Assembly (NCBI GenBank): GCA_040882225.1
Contig: JBBEBR010000022.1
Location: 1-64,000, forward strand
Direction of reading: 5' to 3'
Origin: Gracilimonas sp040882225
Lineage (GTDB): Bacteria > Bacteroidota > Rhodothermia > Balneolales > Balneolaceae
DNA length: 64,000 nt
The number at the start of each line of letters is the position of its first letter. The first letter of the stretch is position 1. The translations under genes were made by a program, and so were the position numbers. Below, one piece after another: positions 60,473 to 64,000 of this stretch. A model generated the notes under the pieces. That model worked only from the letters and a program-made list of their open reading frames with translations. It was not told where the DNA came from and did not search any database.

Positions 60473-61267
60473 TTACTTTTTAATTATTTTTATCAGTCGA
60501 ATAGGTGTATTTATCTCTTCAGTGTCAGAGTAATTTTTGGTGTTCTTTATGTGAATAATTGCTCTTTTTGTTTTCCAAATTAAATGTCTAGCCAATCGAG
60601 GGTTGACAAACGCACTAAAAAATTCAAGTAAACTCATTTCAGGTGTGAATGTGTACCACTCATTGTTTACTCTGATAACGTTTATTGTAGAGTTGTCGGT
60701 TAGGATTATTCCACCTTCGACATTTTTAGAGGATTCTTTGGAAAGGTCAAGTTCTTCGAGACTTTCAATAAATGATTCTAACAAATCTTCTGAAAGAGCA
60801 AATTTTTCTACTCTTTGTTCAATATTCCCCTTAATTTTTAATCTTGTTTTCTTTCTAAATCTAATAATATCTTTAAAACTATCAGTTAGTTGTTGCTCTG
60901 TAGATAAAGATAATTTGGAGTTCTGTAATTTATCAAATGAAATGAAACTCAGTCTTTTGTTCTGATCAGTCTTAAGGGTTTCAATTTTCAAAGGCTTCAA
61001 AATTAGATTTAACATTGAAAGCGCAAGAGAAGGTGCTATTTCTTCAAGGAGTTTTTTGTCAATTACAACTATTTTAAGTTGGGGCTTGTCTTTAGGGTCG
61101 GAATGATTTTTTGTAACATGAAGATTTACATCTTGAGTTCTGCTGTCAAATCCAATCGTATAATGTACACCTTTTGGTAATCCTTTAAAACCAAAAGAAA
61201 TCAAATGACTTTTAATCTGAATCCAAAAAAGGTCATTAATTGAAATATGGTCAATATTTTTTGACAT
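60473..61267 (-). CDS. Orphan hypothetical protein (264 aa)
   Basis: A 264-residue soluble protein with no motif I recognise. The first 60 residues include DLFWIQIKSHLISFGFKGLP and a strand-rich segment YTIGFDSRTQDVNLHV. A helical middle (LLESFIESLEELDLSKESSKN) and a short beta end follow. A+T-rich coding. First gene of the cassette in transcription order, with its ATG next to the repeat that borders recN. Confidence 0.65.
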   Translation of the reverse strand: MSKNIDHISINDLFWIQIKSHLISFGFKGLPKGVHYTIGFDSRTQDVNLHVTKNHSDPKDKPQLKIVVIDKKLLEEIAPSLALSMLNLILKPLKIETLKTDQNKRLSFISFDKLQNSKLSLSTEQQLTDSFKDIIRFRKKTRLKIKGNIEQRVEKFALSEDLLESFIESLEELDLSKESSKNVEGGIILTDNSTINVIRVNNEWYTFTPEMSLLEFFSAFVNPRLARHLIWKTKRAIIHIKNTKNYSDTEEINTPIRLIKIIKK

Positions 61268-61288
61268 TCACTTTACTTAAAATAGATG

Positions 61289-61326
61289 AAACCCCTTCAT
61301 CATTGAATATTCCTTGTTGGATATTG
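61289..61326. repeat. Right-hand copy of the 38-bp direct repeat, at the recN 3' end
   Basis: Matches 58787-58824 at 37 of 38 positions. Immediately beyond lies TAATTCCT, the last codons of recN; the left copy is followed 9 bp later by the same TTAATTCCT, so the similarity reaches into the recN tail. Confidence 0.7.
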
Positions 61327-61329
61327 TAA

Positions 61330-63036
61330 CTAATTCCTAAACGTATTCTTCTCGATCAATTCCCTGGCGCTAATCATAGCAGCTTCAGAAATCTCTGATC
61401 CACTCATGAGGCTTGCAATTTCACGGATGTGCTCATCATCTGAAAGAGGGATTATTTTGGTGATGGTTCGTCCGTTATTTTCCAGCTTGGCTACGCGATA
61501 ATGTTTGTGTGCCTGACTCGCAATTTGCGGCTGATGAGTAATTGCCACAATCTGACAATGTTTCGATAAAGCCCGCATGGAACTCCCCACTTTTTCGGAA
61601 ATTTCACCACTGATGCCGGTATCAATTTCATCAAAGATCATAACCGGCAGACTTTGTTCTTTGGCGAGAATGGATTTCAGAGCAAGCATTACGCGGCTAA
61701 TTTCCCCGCCCGAAGCAATTTTGGCCAGTGGTTTCGGCTCCTCGCCTTTGTTGGTGGAAATGTACATGCGTACATCATCACAGCCGGTTTCATTGCAGTC
61801 AATGGTTTTTCCTTCAACTTCAATCCAGCCTTTATCCGATAGGAGCCAATCAACACGAACATCCAGTTTCGAATGTGGAATGCCAACTTTAGCAAGCTCT
61901 TCCTGAATCTGTACCGCCAGTTTCTCACCAATTTTCAACCTTGAATTATGAAGCTGAACGGATTTTTGTTTCAATACTTCTGCCTGATTTGCGATGGAAG
62001 TTTCAATCTTTTCAATTTCTAAATCAAAATTATCGGCTATGGAAAGCTCTCGCTGAATTACGTGCAGGTATTTGGTGAGCTCCGGAATATCCCGCTGGTA
62101 TTTTTTTTGAAGTCGGTTGAGTTCCGCTTGTCGCTGCCGCAATTCTTCCAGCCTTTTTGGGTTGAACTCGATGTTATTTCTATATCGTTCGGCAAAAGCG
62201 ATGGCTTCATTTATACTTACACGGGCGGCGGTAATTTCACTCAAATAATTTTGAAATTCGGGTTCAATTCTGGCCAAATCTTCTAAATTCAGCTTCAGAA
62301 AATTCATTAACTGAATGATATTTGCCTTTTCATCATCGCCCATTTCAGAAACAGCAGCAGCTTTTTGATCCAGTTCTTCAGCGTTGTCAAGCAGATTCAT
62401 CTCGCTGATTAACTCATCTTCTTCATATTCGCTTAACCGTGCTTCTTCCAGTTCCTTCACCTGAAATCGGTAGAGCTCGGTTTTTTCTTCTAATTCGGCT
62501 TCTCTTTTTTTGAGTGATTTTAGCTCTCTCTGCAAATCCGTCATTTTCTTAAACTCAAACTGATAAGCTTTTAAAACCGGCTCCACTTCACCAAAACCGT
62601 CAATCACCCCAAGATGATTTTCTTCTTTCAGTAAAAGCTGATGATCATGTTGTCCATGCAAATCCACCAATAAATCTCCGGCGGCCTTCAAAACACCAAT
62701 ATTCACAGGCGTATCATTTATAAAAGCGCGGCTTCCGGTTGTTCGGATTTCCCTTCTGAGAATCAGGTATTCGGTAAATTCAATTTCATTTTCATCAAGA
62801 AGAGCTTTCAATTCAGGATTTTCATCCACCCGAATAGTGGCTTCCGAAATGGCTTTTTCCTTTCCCTGCCGGATGACTTCGGTATCGGCGCGTTCACCCA
62901 AAATCATATTCAGCGCCCCAATAATAATTGACTTCCCGGCCCCCGTCTGCCCGGTCAATATATTCAAGCCTTCCTCAAACTCAACTTCCAGCTCGTCTAT
63001 TAAGGCAAAATCTTTTATGTATAATGATTTTATCAT
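61330..63036 (-). CDS. recN: DNA repair protein RecN
   Basis: SMC-like ATPase for double-strand break repair, 568 residues. Walker A is LTGQTGAGKSIIIG, DLHGQHDHQLLL the family motif after it. A long coiled coil (about 150-370) follows, then the signature ASGGEISRVMLALK and Walker B PVMIFDEIDTGISGE. Complete at both ends. The extreme C-terminal codons abut the 38-bp repeat. Confidence 0.95.
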   Translation of the reverse strand: MIKSLYIKDFALIDELEVEFEEGLNILTGQTGAGKSIIIGALNMILGERADTEVIRQGKEKAISEATIRVDENPELKALLDENEIEFTEYLILRREIRTTGSRAFINDTPVNIGVLKAAGDLLVDLHGQHDHQLLLKEENHLGVIDGFGEVEPVLKAYQFEFKKMTDLQRELKSLKKREAELEEKTELYRFQVKELEEARLSEYEEDELISEMNLLDNAEELDQKAAAVSEMGDDEKANIIQLMNFLKLNLEDLARIEPEFQNYLSEITAARVSINEAIAFAERYRNNIEFNPKRLEELRQRQAELNRLQKKYQRDIPELTKYLHVIQRELSIADNFDLEIEKIETSIANQAEVLKQKSVQLHNSRLKIGEKLAVQIQEELAKVGIPHSKLDVRVDWLLSDKGWIEVEGKTIDCNETGCDDVRMYISTNKGEEPKPLAKIASGGEISRVMLALKSILAKEQSLPVMIFDEIDTGISGEISEKVGSSMRALSKHCQIVAITHQPQIASQAHKHYRVAKLENNGRTITKIIPLSDDEHIREIASLMSGSEISEAAMISARELIEKNTFRN

Positions 63037-63150
63037 AAGGAATGTTAAATTTTAAATTTTAAATGTTGAATTTTGAATTATAATTCTGATTCGAACATCT
63101 TTTTCTGAAGCAGGATTATAAGTGTTATACACTAAATGTTAAATGTGATT

Positions 63151-63501
63151 TTAGGAATTTTTTTGTGCTGTCTTTACGATAGAAGTTAGGATTCGAATTA
63201 TTTCTGTAGAATCCTTTATATACTGTGAATAATCAAATTTTACCAATTGGCTCTTGTCCAGTAATCTTAGCCAATATCTTGTTTCGCGTGCTTCTTTGGA
63301 TGATATGCTCATTTTATATGCAAAATCTTTTTTTGATTGTGCAGCAGTAGCTTCTTCAATATTGGCGCCAATGCTGGTAGCTGATCTGAGAATCTGTTTT
63401 GAAATTACATACTCTTTTTTTTGCAAAAGAATTTTGTAAAGCTCAATAATAGAGAGAGCGAAATTAAAACTCTTTTCTTGGATTACATTTTTGCCTTTCA
63501 T
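63151..63501 (-). CDS. Four-helix-bundle (23S rRNA intervening-sequence type) protein
   Basis: A 116-residue all-helical protein: SFNFALSIIELYKILLQKKEYVISKQILRSATSIGANIEEATAAQSKKDFAYKMSISSKEARETRYWL in the family order, quoted here in pieces (FNFALSIIEL; LRSATSIGANIEEA; KEARETRYWLRLL). The family was found in 23S rRNA intervening sequences but also occurs as free genes; its function is unknown. ATG at 63501 has GAGG 8 bp upstream. Confidence 0.9.
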   Translation of the reverse strand: MKGKNVIQEKSFNFALSIIELYKILLQKKEYVISKQILRSATSIGANIEEATAAQSKKDFAYKMSISSKEARETRYWLRLLDKSQLVKFDYSQYIKDSTEIIRILTSIVKTAQKNS

Positions 63502-63596
63502 CAAGATTACCTCATTTAAAATTTAGCATTTAGCATTTAACATTGTTTAGTAAGAGCGGTTCAAAACTAATTCCTTACAAAAATGTTTAAACTGCG

Positions 63597-63604
63597 TACC
63601 TTTG
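63597..63604 (+). promoter_or_regulatory. Putative TAnnTTTG promoter element just before rluD
   Basis: TACCTTTG lies only 4 bp before the ATG at 63609, identical to the element before enolase. If functional, the mRNA would be nearly leaderless. No clear TTTG -33 element is seen. Confidence 0.35.
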
Positions 63605-63608
63605 AGAG

Positions 63609-64000
63609 ATGGAGAAAGAAAAAACGATCTACGAATTCACGGTACCCGAAGGCCAAAAAGTGGATGTACGCCTTGATGTCTATATCACAAATTCGGTGGA
63701 AAATGCTACGCGGAATAAGGTGCAGCAGGCGATTAAAGACGGATATGTGATGGTTAATGATAAGAAGGAAAAATCATCTTATATCATGCAGGCGGGGGAT
63801 GAAATTTATATTGAACTGCCGAAACCGCCTCCGCCCGAAGCAAAAGCTGAAGAGCTTGACCTGAATATTGTCTATGAAGATGATGACATCATTGTAGTGA
63901 ATAAAGAAGCCGGGATGGTGGTTCATCCCGCTTATGGAAACTGGACAGGCACGTTGGTGAACGGGTTGATGTATCATGCCGATGAACTTGCCGGCGCAGA
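63609..64000 (+). CDS. RluD-type pseudouridine synthase, 3' end outside the window
   Basis: The first 130 residues of a large-subunit rRNA pseudouridine synthase. An N-terminal S4 RNA-binding domain (VPEGQKVDVRLDVYITN, NATRNKVQQAIKDGYVMVND) is followed by the start of the catalytic domain (LNIVYEDDDIIVVNKEAGMVVHPAYG). The catalytic RLD aspartate would come just after the window edge. RluD modifies 23S helix 69; the exact site here cannot be confirmed from a fragment. Confidence 0.88.
   Translation, partial: MEKEKTIYEFTVPEGQKVDVRLDVYITNSVENATRNKVQQAIKDGYVMVNDKKEKSSYIMQAGDEIYIELPKPPPPEAKAEELDLNIVYEDDDIIVVNKEAGMVVHPAYGNWTGTLVNGLMYHADELAGA

Noticed and set aside
63151..63501. Four-helix-bundle gene taken as a sign of a 23S rRNA intervening sequence
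   Set aside because: No rRNA gene is nearby; the gene stands alone with its own ribosome site.

Overview
This 64 kb window is a chromosomal stretch, mostly housekeeping, of a moderately A+T-rich Gram-negative bacterium. The best guess is Balneolales (Balneola/Gracilimonas/Rhodohalobacter type, phylum Balneolota/Rhodothermota). The grounds are a TonB receptor and several signal-peptide outer-membrane or periplasmic proteins (DUF3078, DUF2911, beta-barrel), a secreted cytochrome ending in a type-IX-secretion-like YPNPFNPTT domain, a Bacteroidota-style TAnnTTTG promoter motif before two genes, and families such as DUF2851, DUF4834 and the DUF4159-MoxR-DUF58-BatA operon. The assignment is inferred from gene content; no 16S gene is present.

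Layout. 1-2600: the 3' part of tRNA-Val, a decayed second copy of its 3' 51 nt, and a strikingly A+T-rich pair of genes (ABC-type ATPase plus DUF4435/TOPRIM-like protein) that looks like a PARIS-type anti-phage system. 3000-5600: ergothioneine genes egtB and egtD. 6000-13850: tsaD, rnhA, pyrF, a membrane pyrophosphatase, pth, rplY (L25/TL5), prs and tRNA-Gln. 13890-22740: DUF2851, YtxH, a PyrR-like phosphoribosyltransferase, DUF3078, a PLP decarboxylase, an ALDH7-type dehydrogenase, a SpoU methyltransferase and murI. 22870-28650: a TonB receptor, SRP RNA, a repeat-rich spacer, DUF2911, an amidohydrolase, msrA and tRNA-Leu.

28850-34150 (minus strand) holds the dnaA cluster: a 128-aa protein, prmC, a 374-bp spacer with several DnaA boxes (oriC candidate), dnaA, folB, folK, a deoxynucleoside kinase, DUF4834 and a TPR protein. 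34300-42600: beta-barrel, HAD phosphatase, enolase, recF-DUF721-YbbR, ispH and an L-2-hydroxyglutarate oxidase. 42745-47330: two tandem tldD paralogues followed by tldE/pmbA. 47400-55000: a tight six-gene operon DUF4159-MoxR-DUF58-BatA-DUF4175-like-membrane protein. 55090-58690: a 949-aa FAD/Fe-S dehydrogenase resembling YdiJ, then the secreted cytochrome.

58690-61330 is a second accessory patch. Three minus-strand genes (SRPBCC protein, a coiled-coil protein with a PD-(D/E)XK-like C-terminus, and an orphan 264-aa protein) lie between two 38-bp direct repeats, one of them at the 3' end of recN. After recN come a four-helix-bundle protein and the start of an RluD-type pseudouridine synthase that runs off the window. 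No transposase, integrase, rRNA or CRISPR array was seen. The regions most worth following up are the PARIS-like pair beside the broken tRNA copy and the repeat-flanked cassette before recN.
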